DNA of 32,650 nucleotides from an uncultured Acidimicrobium sp. (GCA_903895515.1 CAITUB010000213.1:1-32650), one strand, 5' to 3'; positions 1 through 8,273 are shown, counted from the stretch's first letter. Numbers and translations are program-made. The notes: generated by a model not told the origin, from the sequence alone.

Positions 1-461
1 CTCTATCAATGACCATGCTTCGTTACGGAGCACATATCACGGGCTACGAATTGCGAGAAGATTTTGCAAATCGCGCGCAATCCAATGTTCGCTCGTTCCT
101 CGGTGCTGAAGCTTTGGATCGCTACGACGTACAGATACGCGATGCGTACGAAGGCATCGATGGTCAAGATTTCGATCGGGTAGTACTTGATTTACCAGAA
201 CCGTGGAACGTTGTTCCGCACGCAGAAAAGGTGTTGCGAAAGGGTGGGTTACTCGTTGCCTATACGCCAAGCATCACGCAAGCTGTGCAAGTGCGACATT
301 GCTTCGGAAACTCGTGGATTGAGGCACGCACGATGGAAGTGTTGCATCGCACGTGGCACATTGAAGGCATGGCAGTTCGTCCAGACCACAGAATGGTCGC
401 ACACACCGCGTTTTTAACAGTTGCGCGATACATCGGCGTTACCGCCGAGTCAATGGACTAG
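1..461 (+). CDS. trmI: tRNA (adenine-58-N1)-methyltransferase TrmI, 3' part
   Basis: The reading frame is open at the left edge, so only the C-terminal part (about 153 residues) is visible. The fragment begins inside the Rossmann methyltransferase fold: GYELREDFANRAQSNV fits the SAM-binding acidic loop and following helix, and DRVVLDLPEPW is the post-I motif typical of TrmI. The tail with HRTWHIEG, VRPDHRM and HTAFLTVAR matches the TrmI C-terminal region. The enzyme makes m1A at position 58 of the T-loop using S-adenosylmethionine. In many actinomycetes trmI lies just upstream of the Pup-proteasome genes; here the next gene is a convergent ferredoxin, so that context is absent on this side. 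The upstream Gly-rich SAM motif lies outside the window. Family assignment is secure. Confidence 0.88.
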   Translation, partial: LSMTMLRYGAHITGYELREDFANRAQSNVRSFLGAEALDRYDVQIRDAYEGIDGQDFDRVVLDLPEPWNVVPHAEKVLRKGGLLVAYTPSITQAVQVRHCFGNSWIEARTMEVLHRTWHIEGMAVRPDHRMVAHTAFLTVARYIGVTAESMD

Positions 462-469
462 ACGAGCGA

Positions 470-715
470 CTACGGCTCGATGAAGATGCATTCGCCGGGG
501 CATTCCTCGGCGGATTCAATTACAGCGTCCATCATTTTGTCTTCAAAGTTCGCCATTCCTTCGGCGCCCTGTGCATTGCCTTTAGCAGTAGCGAAGATCT
601 TGTCTTTTTCACGCACATAGGCAAGGCCATCGTCGAGCAACGTGAACACATCTGGTGCAATTTCCTCGCACAGCCCGTCTCCGGTGCAGAGATCCTGATC
701 AATCCAGACCTTCAT
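470..715 (-). CDS. small [3Fe-4S]/[4Fe-4S] ferredoxin
   Basis: This is an 81-residue acidic ferredoxin. It has the N-terminal motif CTGDGLC (Cys10, Asp13, Cys16) and a C-terminal CPGEC (Cys72, Cys76). It belongs to the single-cluster type found in actinomycetes beside cytochromes P450 and other oxygenases, where the position between the first two cysteines varies. Here it is Asp, the residue that ligates the fourth iron in Pyrococcus furiosus ferredoxin, so a 4Fe cluster with one Asp ligand or a 3Fe cluster are both possible. AAGGAG lies 8 nt before the ATG, a good Shine-Dalgarno. No P450 or reductase gene lies next to it. The partner is unknown. It is convergent with trmI, with 8 nt between stops. 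Confidence 0.85.
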   Translation of the reverse strand: MKVWIDQDLCTGDGLCEEIAPDVFTLLDDGLAYVREKDKIFATAKGNAQGAEGMANFEDKMMDAVIESAEECPGECIFIEP

Positions 716-794
716 GTCATGTACTCCTTTGGCAAATTCTCTTGACGACTAATTCGCCCATCAGACTACATCGCCATGATCGCTAGATGCGTAT

Positions 795-819
795 TTTGGT
801 CATGTGAATTTGTACCAAA
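795..819. repeat. short inverted repeat between ferredoxin and lepB
   Basis: TTTGGT at 795-800 and ACCAAA at 814-819 form a perfect 6-bp inverted repeat with a 13-bp spacer. It lies in the 150-bp divergent region between the ferredoxin and lepB, upstream of the lepB -10 candidate. It could be an operator half-site pair or chance. Confidence 0.25.
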
Positions 820-851
820 GGAGCATTTCCGCGCCCGTAAAAGCCACTTGC

Positions 852-857
852 TAGGTT
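852..857 (+). promoter_or_regulatory. -10 candidate for lepB
   Basis: TAGGTT ends 8 nt before the lepB ATG, giving a predicted transcript with a leader of only 1-2 nt. No strong -35 or Shine-Dalgarno is visible. Confidence 0.35.
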
Positions 858-865
858 GGTGATCC

Positions 866-1450
866 ATGTCCGATGCTGCTGAATCAAATTCGAAAGTCGG
901 ATTGAAGGCGATTCGAGAATGGTTGACCGTCGTTGGTGTCGCCCTGATCATTGCCTTTGTTGTCCGTGGATTCGCACTTCAGCAGTTTTACATCAGTGGC
1001 CCAAGCATGGAATCAACCATGTTCCAGGACAATCGCGTTCTCGTAAACAAACTTTCATACCGGTTGCACGATATTCACCGTGGAGATGTTGTGGTTTTTG
1101 ACCGCGTAACAACCGATGGTGTGGCCGTCCAACATGACGATCTCATTAAGCGGGTTATTGGCTTAGCCGGCGACACTATCTCCATTTCAAAGTGCGTGGT
1201 TTCGGTAAACGGTAAGGCGATCAATGAGCCATACCTAAACGACTACGACATTGCTCAAACAAATTTGGACGATCGGTGCCGCATTCCAGAAATGGCAAAC
1301 ACCACAGTGGACAAAGGACATCTATTCGTCATGGGCGACAACCGTCCTCAGTCATTTGACAGCAGAATGTTTGGAACGATTGATCAAAAGCTCGTCGTTG
1401 GCAGAGCATTCGTGATTATTTGGCCAATTGGTTCTTTCCACTGGCTGTGA
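866..1450 (+). CDS. lepB: signal peptidase I
   Basis: A 194-residue type I signal peptidase (S26). It has one N-terminal membrane helix (about residues 21-37, VVGVALIIAFVVRGFA) followed by the catalytic box SGPSMESTM with nucleophile Ser47. The general base is Lys95 in DLIKRVIGLAGD, and the conserved GDNRPQSFDSR box lies at 158-167. It cleaves signal peptides from exported proteins on the outer face of the cytoplasmic membrane. Length is normal for compact actinobacterial LepB. The start is fixed by the helix and by the TAGGTT hexamer just upstream. Its stop lies 2 nt from the stop of the convergent glycerophosphodiesterase, with no obvious terminator between. It is followed after that gene by tatB-tatC, so export functions cluster here. 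Confidence 0.95.
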   Translation: MSDAAESNSKVGLKAIREWLTVVGVALIIAFVVRGFALQQFYISGPSMESTMFQDNRVLVNKLSYRLHDIHRGDVVVFDRVTTDGVAVQHDDLIKRVIGLAGDTISISKCVVSVNGKAINEPYLNDYDIAQTNLDDRCRIPEMANTTVDKGHLFVMGDNRPQSFDSRMFGTIDQKLVVGRAFVIIWPIGSFHWL

Positions 1451-1452
1451 TT

Positions 1453-2166
1453 TCAACCGTTCACAGTTCTCATCGCATCTGTCGCACGGTCAGGCCAATC
1501 GCTAAACACACCGTCTAGTCCCATGCGTAAACCAGTAGTCAACACTTCTGGATATTGAAGATTCCACCCGAAGCAATAAATATTGAATCTGTGGAACAGC
1601 GCAACAAGCCCACCGTTCCAATCGGGGAAGGGCATGTTGACTGTTGAGATTCCACGGTCACGCAGTGTCGCCGCATGTCGCTCGGGTCCAAGACTCATTG
1701 CTTTCAACCGCGTTGAGTGAACGAGGTGAGCACCGTCCACACGACCGATCCATGATTCCAAGAATGTTAAGTCCGGGTGACACAACCACGTTTTTTCGGG
1801 TCTGCCATATTCGGCCACTGTGTGCACAACATCAGCCATGCTGTCTATGTCTTTGATATCCAAACTGACATGAAAATCGGATCCACATCGCACGTACAGA
1901 TCTTTAAGTGAGGGAATCCAGCCGGGGAGTGCATGGCGGTTGAACGACCTGATTGGTTTGCTGCGCAAGCGGCCTTTAACAATTCCATCGTGATCAAGAA
2001 CTGCGATTCCATCACGGGTAATCCACGTATCCGATTCAAGTCCGGTAGCGCCTAACCGGATGGCTAATTCAAACGCTTCAATGGTGTTCTCGCGAAGGTG
2101 AGCCCGTGCCCCACGATGGGCGAAGGTGATTTGGTTATCGATCAGGGGAGAAATGCGCTCTTGCAC
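1453..2166 (-). CDS. glycerophosphodiester phosphodiesterase family protein
   Basis: A 237-residue GDPD-domain protein without a signal peptide, so probably cytosolic. The family catalytic pattern is present: HRGAR with His17-Arg18, REN then Glu44-x-Asp46 (LESDTW), and His59 in LDHDG. The C-terminal GVFSDWPD matches the usual end of the TIM barrel. Such enzymes hydrolyse deacylated phospholipids to glycerol 3-phosphate and an alcohol. The start is GTG, which sits exactly 6 nt after a TAGCAT hexamer, supporting a leaderless message. It is divergent from tatB with 48 bp between start codons. A second GDPD occurs at 29131; the two are diverged in sequence and context. The substrate is not evident. 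Confidence 0.85.
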   Translation of the reverse strand: MQERISPLIDNQITFAHRGARAHLRENTIEAFELAIRLGATGLESDTWITRDGIAVLDHDGIVKGRLRSKPIRSFNRHALPGWIPSLKDLYVRCGSDFHVSLDIKDIDSMADVVHTVAEYGRPEKTWLCHPDLTFLESWIGRVDGAHLVHSTRLKAMSLGPERHAATLRDRGISTVNMPFPDWNGGLVALFHRFNIYCFGWNLQYPEVLTTGLRMGLDGVFSDWPDRATDAMRTVNG

Positions 2167-2172
2167 AACGCC

Positions 2173-2178
2173 ATGCTA
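2173..2178 (-). promoter_or_regulatory. -10 element of leaderless GDPD gene
   Basis: On the minus strand TAGCAT is followed by 6 nt and then the GTG start, placing the expected transcription start on the start codon. Confidence 0.5.
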
Positions 2179-2202
2179 CGCATACCCAGATCGATCAAGG
2201 TT

Positions 2203-2208
2203 TAGACT
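2203..2208 (+). promoter_or_regulatory. -10 element of leaderless tatB
   Basis: TAGACT is followed by 6 nt and then the GTG start of tatB. No separate Shine-Dalgarno is seen. Its upstream (-35) zone would overlap that of the divergent GDPD promoter. Confidence 0.5.
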
Positions 2209-2214
2209 GTCAAG

Positions 2215-2592
2215 GTGTTTAACTTCTCTGGAAGCGAGATCTTCTTCCTGATGATCTTGGGTCTCGTTATTTTGGGACCAGAAAAGCTTCCTGGAGTCAT
2301 CCGTAAAGCCGGAAAGTTATATGGCGAATTCAAACGGATAACCAACGATGCGCAATCTGAATTTAAGGGCGCCTTCGGTGACACCATCGGTGATCTGAAA
2401 GAAACCGCCCAGGGATATAAAACGATGTTCGATTCGGCAAGTCAGCAAGTGAACAACACACTTTCCGATGTTGGAAATTTTGATCATGATGCTCCAAACG
2501 ATCCAACTGAAACCGAAGAGCCCGAGCCGGAACCCAAATTCGTTCCATTTGATATCGGGCTTCCGGATTCCCAACCCGAGACGAATCAATAA
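2215..2592 (+). CDS. tatB: Sec-independent translocase subunit TatB/TatA family
   Basis: A 125-residue protein with one short N-terminal membrane helix (SEIFFLMILGLVILGP, residues 7-22), an amphipathic helix (EKLPGVIRKAGKLYGEFKRI) and a long acidic, disordered tail. The polar Glu8 and the GPEKLP hinge fit TatB better than TatA, which normally has FG at the hinge. With TatC it forms the receptor for twin-arginine signal peptides. Its stop and the tatC start share one base (TAATG), so the two are translationally coupled. The GTG start lies 6 nt after TAGACT. The TatA-versus-TatB label is an inference from the hinge and the tatC partner; a separate tatA is not in the window. Confidence 0.85.
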   Translation: MFNFSGSEIFFLMILGLVILGPEKLPGVIRKAGKLYGEFKRITNDAQSEFKGAFGDTIGDLKETAQGYKTMFDSASQQVNNTLSDVGNFDHDAPNDPTETEEPEPEPKFVPFDIGLPDSQPETNQ

Positions 2593-3383
2593 TGGTCAGT
2601 TTGTTAAGGGGTCAGTCATCATCAGGCGAAGGCGGCATGACCATTTTCGGGCACCTTGCAGAGTTGCGTATGCGTCTCGTTCGGTCGCTCCTTGCAGTTG
2701 CCGTTGGATCAACAATCATTTTGGTTTTCTACGATGCATTTCTGAAGTTTCTAACACAGCCGTATCGCAATATTTGCAAAGCACGTCCAGACTTCAACTG
2801 TCAGGGCACGCTTTTCGCGTTAGGGCCCATTGAAGGTCTTACTTCGCGAATGCGTATTGCAGGTTACGGCGGTCTCATCATTGCGCTTCCCGTCATTATG
2901 TGGCAGTTATGGAAATTTATTGTTCCAGCGTTGAATAAGCAGGAAAAGAAATACTCCATACCGTTCATTGTCACTTCAGTGGTTCTGTTCCTCACGGGAG
3001 CATGGCTTGCATATTGGACGCTCGATAAAGCGCTTGAATTCCTCATCGCCTGGTCTGGCGCAGGTGTTGAGCAGACATACCAAATCTCGAAATACATCAG
3101 CCTCGTTGCAATGATGGTGCTTGCATTTGGTGCAGGATTCTTGGTGCCTGTGCTTGTTGTATTTCTGCAGCTTGTTGGAGTAATCACACCTCAAACACTC
3201 ATCAAGCAATGGCGCTATTCAATCATGGGAACATTTGTGATTGCAGCAGTCATCACGCCGAGTGGTGATCCAATTTCCATGTTGGCACTAGCAATCCCGA
3301 TGACGTTGTTATTCCTGCTTGCGATTCTCATTGGCTTTATTGCGCAGCGACGAAAGAAGAAACGTTCGCCAGATGGCGAATAG
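2592..3383 (+). CDS. tatC: Sec-independent translocase subunit TatC
   Basis: A 263-residue polytopic membrane protein with the TatC signature near its start, GHLAELRMRLVRSLLAV (about 19-35), which contains the Glu of the signal-peptide binding site. About six membrane helices follow, with the characteristic FGAGFLVPV and a proline-rich segment (ITPSGDPISM) near the C-terminus. The tail is basic (QRRKKKRSP), consistent with a cytoplasmic end. TatC binds the twin-arginine motif and starts export of folded proteins. It overlaps tatB by one base and is followed 6 bp later by helY, so tatB-tatC-helY is probably one operon, an arrangement also seen in Mycobacterium. Confidence 0.95.
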   Translation: MVSLLRGQSSSGEGGMTIFGHLAELRMRLVRSLLAVAVGSTIILVFYDAFLKFLTQPYRNICKARPDFNCQGTLFALGPIEGLTSRMRIAGYGGLIIALPVIMWQLWKFIVPALNKQEKKYSIPFIVTSVVLFLTGAWLAYWTLDKALEFLIAWSGAGVEQTYQISKYISLVAMMVLAFGAGFLVPVLVVFLQLVGVITPQTLIKQWRYSIMGTFVIAAVITPSGDPISMLALAIPMTLLFLLAILIGFIAQRRKKKRSPDGE

Positions 3384-3389
3384 TTAGTT

Positions 3390-6002
3390 GTGACGTCCCC
3401 TCATCGCAACTCGCTCACAAGCGGTTACTCGTTCGAATTAGATACTTTCCAAATTCAGGCGTTTGATTGCATTGATGCTGGTGAAAGTGTGCTGGTTGCT
3501 GCTCCAACTGGATCAGGGAAAACCGTCGTCGCAGAATACGCAATAGGTCTCTCCAGAAAAATGGGGAAGCGAGCGTTTTACACAGCTCCAATTAAGGCGC
3601 TCTCTAATCAGAAGTTTCATGAATTAGTCAAACTGTATGGCGCAAACGAAGTCGGGTTGCTTACGGGTGACAACAGCATCAACGCACAGGCTCCAATCGT
3701 GGTGATGACTACAGAAGTGCTTCGCAACATGATCTATGCGCGGTCTTCAAATGTTGACAATCTCGGTGTCGTAGTCCTTGACGAAGTCCATTTTCTTCAG
3801 GATGCCTACCGTGGTCCTGTGTGGGAAGAAGTGATCATCCACCTCGATCCAACCGTTCAATTGGTTTGTCTGTCTGCAACGGTGAGCAATGCTGACGAAC
3901 TATGTGAGTGGCTCACCACCGTTCGCGGTCCAACTAGGCCGATCGTGGAAAGTAAACGACCAGTAGAGCTGACGAATCATTATGTGGTCGGAGACAAGAC
4001 GACGAATCAGTTGCGCGTGTTCGACACCATCGTTGGTGGTAAGCCCAATGAGCAGGTGTCAAAGATTGAGTCGATGTCAGCGCCAAAAACAAAGAAGCAA
4101 CACCCATACGGATCACGTGGCAGACAAAGCGGTCCGCCAAGTCGGTTCTTCACTCCTAATCGTCCTGATGTGTTGTTGCAACTGCAGTCAGATGATCTTC
4201 TCCCTGCGATCTATTTCATCTTCAGCCGCAATCAATGTGATGAAGCGGCACACTCGTGCTTGAAGTTGGGCATTTCTTTCACCACAGCACAAGATCGAGA
4301 GATCATCGCTGGCATTCTGGAAAGTCACGTAGAAGCGTTTACCGATGACGATTTGGCCGCATTGAACTACACGCGTTTTCTGCGACAGCTGGAGGCTGGT
4401 ATCGGTGTGCATCATGCCGGCCTTGTACCGAGCTTTAAGGAAGCGGTTGAAGAGTGCTTCGCACAAGGTCTTGTGAAAGTGGTGTTCGCCACAGAGACAC
4501 TTGCCGTTGGCATCAACATGCCAGCTCGTGCCGTCGTGCTCGACAAAATTACCAAGTACAACGGTGAGACTCATCAAATTCTTAAGCCTTCCGATTTCTC
4601 GCAACTCACTGGTCGTGCTGGACGACGAGGCCTTGACACGGTTGGTCATGCGCTCACACTGTGGAACCCATTCGTTACTTTCGAACAAGTTGCAGCTTTG
4701 GTGTCAAGCCGATCGTTTGTATTGAATTCCGCGTTCCGTCCGACCTACAACATGGCTGCAAACCTGATCCGAACAACGAGCCGCGTGCAGGCGCGCCATT
4801 TACTTAACCTGTCGTTTGCTCAGTTTCAATCTGGTCGCGAGATCGTAGAGATTCAAGCGCGAATTGCACGAAGAGGCAAAGAGGAACAACGGCTTCGAGA
4901 ACAGTCCTACAGCGATTACGGCGATATTGAGAACTTCAGGAAGGGGAACGTAAAGACAAAAAGCTTTACTGATCTGGAAGCTCAGTTTGCGCGCTTACGG
5001 CCTGGCGATGTCGTGCTCATTGGCGAAGCAACGGCAAGTGATCGCCTGGTGGTGATCTCTACGGCAAGCCGAGGCACCGGTGGCAAGTTGTCGCTTCTGT
5101 CAATCAACAGGGGAGTGCGCACAGTTACATCGCGCGACGTAACAGAAACGATTTACACACTGGGGCACATTGAATTGCCAATGCCTTTCCAGCCGACTAA
5201 CTCACGTTTTTTGAAAGAGACTTCAACGCTATTAGCGAAGTTCAAAATCAATGATCGTGTTCTTTCTCGCAGTGGCAAAAAGGATTCGCGAGCAAATTCA
5301 GATCATCCGTTTTTGCGTGACCCTGATGCCAAATTCAAGCTCAATGCTGCAGAGTCAGCGGACCGCGTAACAAAAGAACTTGATCAATTAGAAAAGCGTG
5401 TATCTAATTCCGCCCAGTCAGTAAGTAAGAAATTTGACGATCTCACGAACCTTCTTGAAGAGTGGGGATACATAAGCGAATGGTCATTGACGGCAAAAGG
5501 TGTCGTACTTGGGCGAATTTTTCATGAATCCGATTTGTTGATTGCAGAATGTCTCTCCGAAGGCATTTTCTCAGGTTTAAATGCCCATGATCTAGCAAGT
5601 CTTGCTTCGGTATTTGTGTACGAAGATCGTCGGCGAGATGAATCTGCGAAACCCCTTTTTCCAAATGCTGAATTGAAAAAACGATGGTCCGAGATTGAAA
5701 ACATCAGTCGACGAATCACAGCGAGTGAGATTTGCGCTGGTCTACTCCCGCATCGCGCTCCAGACGCTGGCTTTATGGCCACTGCGTTTGACTGGTCGCA
5801 TGGCACGTCACTGTTCGACATATTGGACGAAGACGATGTAACTGCAGGAGACTTCGTGCGCACCATGAAGCAGCTCATCGACATTCTCCGGCAATTCACC
5901 ACTCTTGATGACCAGTCTGTTTCGACATCTACGAGCGCACTTGCTGCCAAGTCCCTCTTCACCGGTGTCATTGCTGCATCGAGTCAAATCGGCAAGATGT
6001 AA
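3390..6002 (+). CDS. helY: Ski2-like DEVH-box RNA/DNA helicase HelY
   Basis: An 870-residue superfamily 2 helicase. Walker A is APTGSGKT (residues 38-45), motif II is DEVH (131-134), motif III is SAT (162-164), and motif VI is QLTGRAGRRG (405-414), preceded by VVFATETLAVGINMPAR. This order and the QxxGRAGRRG form are typical of Ski2/Mtr4 helicases, and the tatC neighbour matches mycobacterial helY. A basic insertion around residues 230-250 separates the two RecA-like domains. The C-terminal half (about 450-870) contains the helical region of the family. It starts with GTG 6 bp after tatC. The role is probably RNA processing or decay, but the substrate of bacterial HelY is not settled. Confidence 0.92.
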   Translation: MTSPHRNSLTSGYSFELDTFQIQAFDCIDAGESVLVAAPTGSGKTVVAEYAIGLSRKMGKRAFYTAPIKALSNQKFHELVKLYGANEVGLLTGDNSINAQAPIVVMTTEVLRNMIYARSSNVDNLGVVVLDEVHFLQDAYRGPVWEEVIIHLDPTVQLVCLSATVSNADELCEWLTTVRGPTRPIVESKRPVELTNHYVVGDKTTNQLRVFDTIVGGKPNEQVSKIESMSAPKTKKQHPYGSRGRQSGPPSRFFTPNRPDVLLQLQSDDLLPAIYFIFSRNQCDEAAHSCLKLGISFTTAQDREIIAGILESHVEAFTDDDLAALNYTRFLRQLEAGIGVHHAGLVPSFKEAVEECFAQGLVKVVFATETLAVGINMPARAVVLDKITKYNGETHQILKPSDFSQLTGRAGRRGLDTVGHALTLWNPFVTFEQVAALVSSRSFVLNSAFRPTYNMAANLIRTTSRVQARHLLNLSFAQFQSGREIVEIQARIARRGKEEQRLREQSYSDYGDIENFRKGNVKTKSFTDLEAQFARLRPGDVVLIGEATASDRLVVISTASRGTGGKLSLLSINRGVRTVTSRDVTETIYTLGHIELPMPFQPTNSRFLKETSTLLAKFKINDRVLSRSGKKDSRANSDHPFLRDPDAKFKLNAAESADRVTKELDQLEKRVSNSAQSVSKKFDDLTNLLEEWGYISEWSLTAKGVVLGRIFHESDLLIAECLSEGIFSGLNAHDLASLASVFVYEDRRRDESAKPLFPNAELKKRWSEIENISRRITASEICAGLLPHRAPDAGFMATAFDWSHGTSLFDILDEDDVTAGDFVRTMKQLIDILRQFTTLDDQSVSTSTSALAAKSLFTGVIAASSQIGKM

Positions 6003-6004
6003 CG

Positions 6005-6625
6005 ATGCCGATTAGCCCTGGATCCGAATGGGGAATACCGTCACCGATTCCCGATCATGCACGTGTCATGTCGTCGGATCGCCAACTTGGATTATTCCTT
6101 CGTGATAATTCCGCACAACAAATACATGCACAATCGCTATTCATGCAATCAGGTGACATCTCACGAGTTCTTGGCGTGAAGAGTCGCTCGAACAATGACG
6201 AGTGCATACGCGTGATTATCGACGCGATATCTGTGTCCTACACCGACGCTCATGGCGTGGAACACACGGATGTGTGCATTGGATCCTTGAGCATTGCACG
6301 CAGGTTCCTGCGAGGCGCAATTTGCATAGTGAGCAATAGCGGATATTGGAACGACCACGAAGTGGCACCGCGCGCACATCTCAACGATGGAAAACTCGAT
6401 ATTTTTGAAGTATCCGGTGCTATGCGTTGGAGTCAGCGCCGCTTGATGTGGCAAAAGACGTCTCTTGGGACCCATCTTCCACATCCGTTACTTTCCTATA
6501 GTCAGGGTGACTTCTCTCATTGGGAGGGGAGTCCACAGCGACTCACGATTGACGGCCAATTTGTAGCAACTGTCACCAAGGTTGCGTGCCGCATTCAGAG
6601 CGACTGCGTTCAGATCTACGCCTAA
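6005..6625 (+). CDS. diacylglycerol-kinase accessory-domain protein lacking the catalytic half
   Basis: A 206-residue protein that starts 2 nt after helY stops. Its second half matches the C-terminal beta-sandwich of YegS/DgkB lipid kinases: NDHEVAPRAHLNDGKLDIFEV (about 117-137) corresponds to the 'aP.A..dDG.ldv' segment, and RLTIDGQFV near residue 180 to the conserved 'DGE' strand. The nucleotide-binding N-terminal domain with its GGDGT motif is absent. The N-terminal 60 residues (start MPISPGSEWGIPSP) show no recognisable motif. It is therefore probably not a kinase by itself. It could bind a lipid or nucleotide, or act with HelY, whose operon it shares. No frameshift remnant of a kinase domain lies upstream, because helY ends immediately before it. 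Confidence 0.6.
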   Translation: MPISPGSEWGIPSPIPDHARVMSSDRQLGLFLRDNSAQQIHAQSLFMQSGDISRVLGVKSRSNNDECIRVIIDAISVSYTDAHGVEHTDVCIGSLSIARRFLRGAICIVSNSGYWNDHEVAPRAHLNDGKLDIFEVSGAMRWSQRRLMWQKTSLGTHLPHPLLSYSQGDFSHWEGSPQRLTIDGQFVATVTKVACRIQSDCVQIYA

Positions 6626-6657
6626 TAGGCATACCCGATAACACGGGGCGGGACTTC

Positions 6658-6663
6658 TAAGAT
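6658..6663 (+). promoter_or_regulatory. -10 candidate for the ThyX-like gene
   Basis: TAAGAT ends 8 nt before the GTG at 6672. It overlaps the alternative upstream TTG at 6663, arguing that the GTG is the true start. Confidence 0.35.
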
Positions 6664-6671
6664 TGCCCCTC

Positions 6672-8270
6672 GTGACGGTCTACATTCCAGAGGTTTTCGA
6701 AGATGGAGAGGCGGAAATACTTAAACGGTATTTCACGAACCTTGACCTCCCGGTTTTTGCGCTCGTTAATCTGCCGGAAGTTGTCAAGGGTGCGTTGTTT
6801 GCGCGATACAGCCGCAGCCCCAAAAGTCTGCGCCGATTATTCCTCGATGAATTCGTTAACGATCTCGACCTCACTGGTGATATTGGCGTTGACGCCACCA
6901 TTGGCATAGACAAAGCAGAGGCACTCTACGAAAAGGTGTTTGTTGAGTACGGCGACGACTCCGTCGCACAGCTTGGCGGTGTGCATCTGGCATGCGAACA
7001 GGCATCCAACCTGCTGACCAAGATTCTTGAGTGGGGAAGGTTGATGAGTTATCTCGAGCAGAGTACGAGATACATCAATTACGACGCTCGATTGGGTGGA
7101 AGGTACCGGTACTACCGAGATCCTGAAATATTGAGTGGTCCATATGGAACGCGTTATGTGGGCGATATGGATCGCATGTTCGATAGCTACAGCTCACTTG
7201 TTCAAACCGTCACAGAACATGTGCGCAAATCAATCCCTCGCGGAATCAATGACTCCGATTTTGTGTATCGCCAGGCAACGCGAGCAAAAGGTCTTGATGC
7301 TGTGCGAGGAATACTGCCTGCAAGTGCACTGTCAAATGTTGGAATTTTTGGCACCGGACAGGCTTACGAACAGATGCTGTTGCGCATGCGTGCTCACGCT
7401 CTTCCGGAGTCGCGTCAATACGCCGACATGATGCTTACTGAACTACGTAAAGTTGTTCCGAGCTTTTTGCGACGTGTCGATATTCCAGAGCGTGGAGGAA
7501 AGTGGAGTAGCTACCTCGCTACTAATGCTGAACAAACCGCCTTCTTGGTTGACGATATGTTTGGCGCGCTCGAACCAGACCCAGTCAATGAAGTGGAGTT
7601 GATCGACTTTGATCCAGATGGCGAGAACAAGTTGCTCGCAGCAATTTGTTATGCGCATTCACATCTACCTGAGTCGCAACTGCTCAATCGCGTCGCCCAA
7701 TTGAGTCATGACGAAAAGGTTCGTCTCATAGCGGCTTATGTGGGAACTCGAGAGAATCGTCGTCACAAACCAGGTCGTGCCTTTGAAAGAATCGACTACC
7801 GCTTCGATGTGCTCGGTGACTACGGAGCATTCCGGGACCTCCAGCGCCATCGTTTGCTGACCATCGAGTGGCAGAGACTGTCTCCAGATCATGGTTATGT
7901 CATGCCGGAGCTTGTTGCTGAAGCTGGCGTTGCCGATGAATTTGAAGAGACCATGACCCGATCTGCGACGTTGTATGAAGCGTTGCGACCGGATTACCCA
8001 GAACAGGCTGCGTACGCAATCTCCATGGCGTACCGCTTGCGCTACAGCATGCAATTCAACGCTCGCGAGGCAATTCACCTACTGGAGTTGCGTTCGGCCC
8101 CTCAGGGACACCCCGCATATCGACGCGTGGTGATCGAGATGCATCGTCTCATTGCCGAAAAAGCCGGACACAGAGCAGTTGCGGATGCCATGACCCATAT
8201 GACCTTTGAGGCACCAGCGCTTGAACGATTGGACTCGGAGCGAAAGGCCGAAACTCGGCGTAATTCATAA
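6672..8270 (+). CDS. tandem ThyX-like (FAD-dependent thymidylate synthase family) protein
   Basis: About 532 residues, twice the length of canonical ThyX, built from two ThyX-like halves. The first half contains FARYSRSPKSLRRLF, EQSTRYINYD and RGILPASALSNVGIFGTG. The second contains the region equivalent to the ThyX signature, QRHRLLTIEWQRLS at about 391-404, and the later helix REAIHLLELRSAPQGHP. True ThyX has RHRxxSxxxxSxR; here the first Ser is Thr and the second part is altered, so flavin and dUMP chemistry may be retained, changed or lost. Start choice: GTG at 6672 lies 8 nt after TAAGAT; TTG at 6663 would add three residues but falls in that hexamer. The preceding gene ends 46 bp upstream. 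Long double-domain ThyX relatives occur in several actinobacteria. The function is inferred from family only. Confidence 0.75.
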   Translation: MTVYIPEVFEDGEAEILKRYFTNLDLPVFALVNLPEVVKGALFARYSRSPKSLRRLFLDEFVNDLDLTGDIGVDATIGIDKAEALYEKVFVEYGDDSVAQLGGVHLACEQASNLLTKILEWGRLMSYLEQSTRYINYDARLGGRYRYYRDPEILSGPYGTRYVGDMDRMFDSYSSLVQTVTEHVRKSIPRGINDSDFVYRQATRAKGLDAVRGILPASALSNVGIFGTGQAYEQMLLRMRAHALPESRQYADMMLTELRKVVPSFLRRVDIPERGGKWSSYLATNAEQTAFLVDDMFGALEPDPVNEVELIDFDPDGENKLLAAICYAHSHLPESQLLNRVAQLSHDEKVRLIAAYVGTRENRRHKPGRAFERIDYRFDVLGDYGAFRDLQRHRLLTIEWQRLSPDHGYVMPELVAEAGVADEFEETMTRSATLYEALRPDYPEQAAYAISMAYRLRYSMQFNAREAIHLLELRSAPQGHPAYRRVVIEMHRLIAEKAGHRAVADAMTHMTFEAPALERLDSERKAETRRNS

Positions 8271-8273
8271 TTT

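Noticed and set aside
6663..6671. TTG start of the ThyX-like protein
   Set aside because: The codon lies in the likely -10 hexamer TAAGAT; GTG at 6672 leaves the recognisable N-terminus intact.
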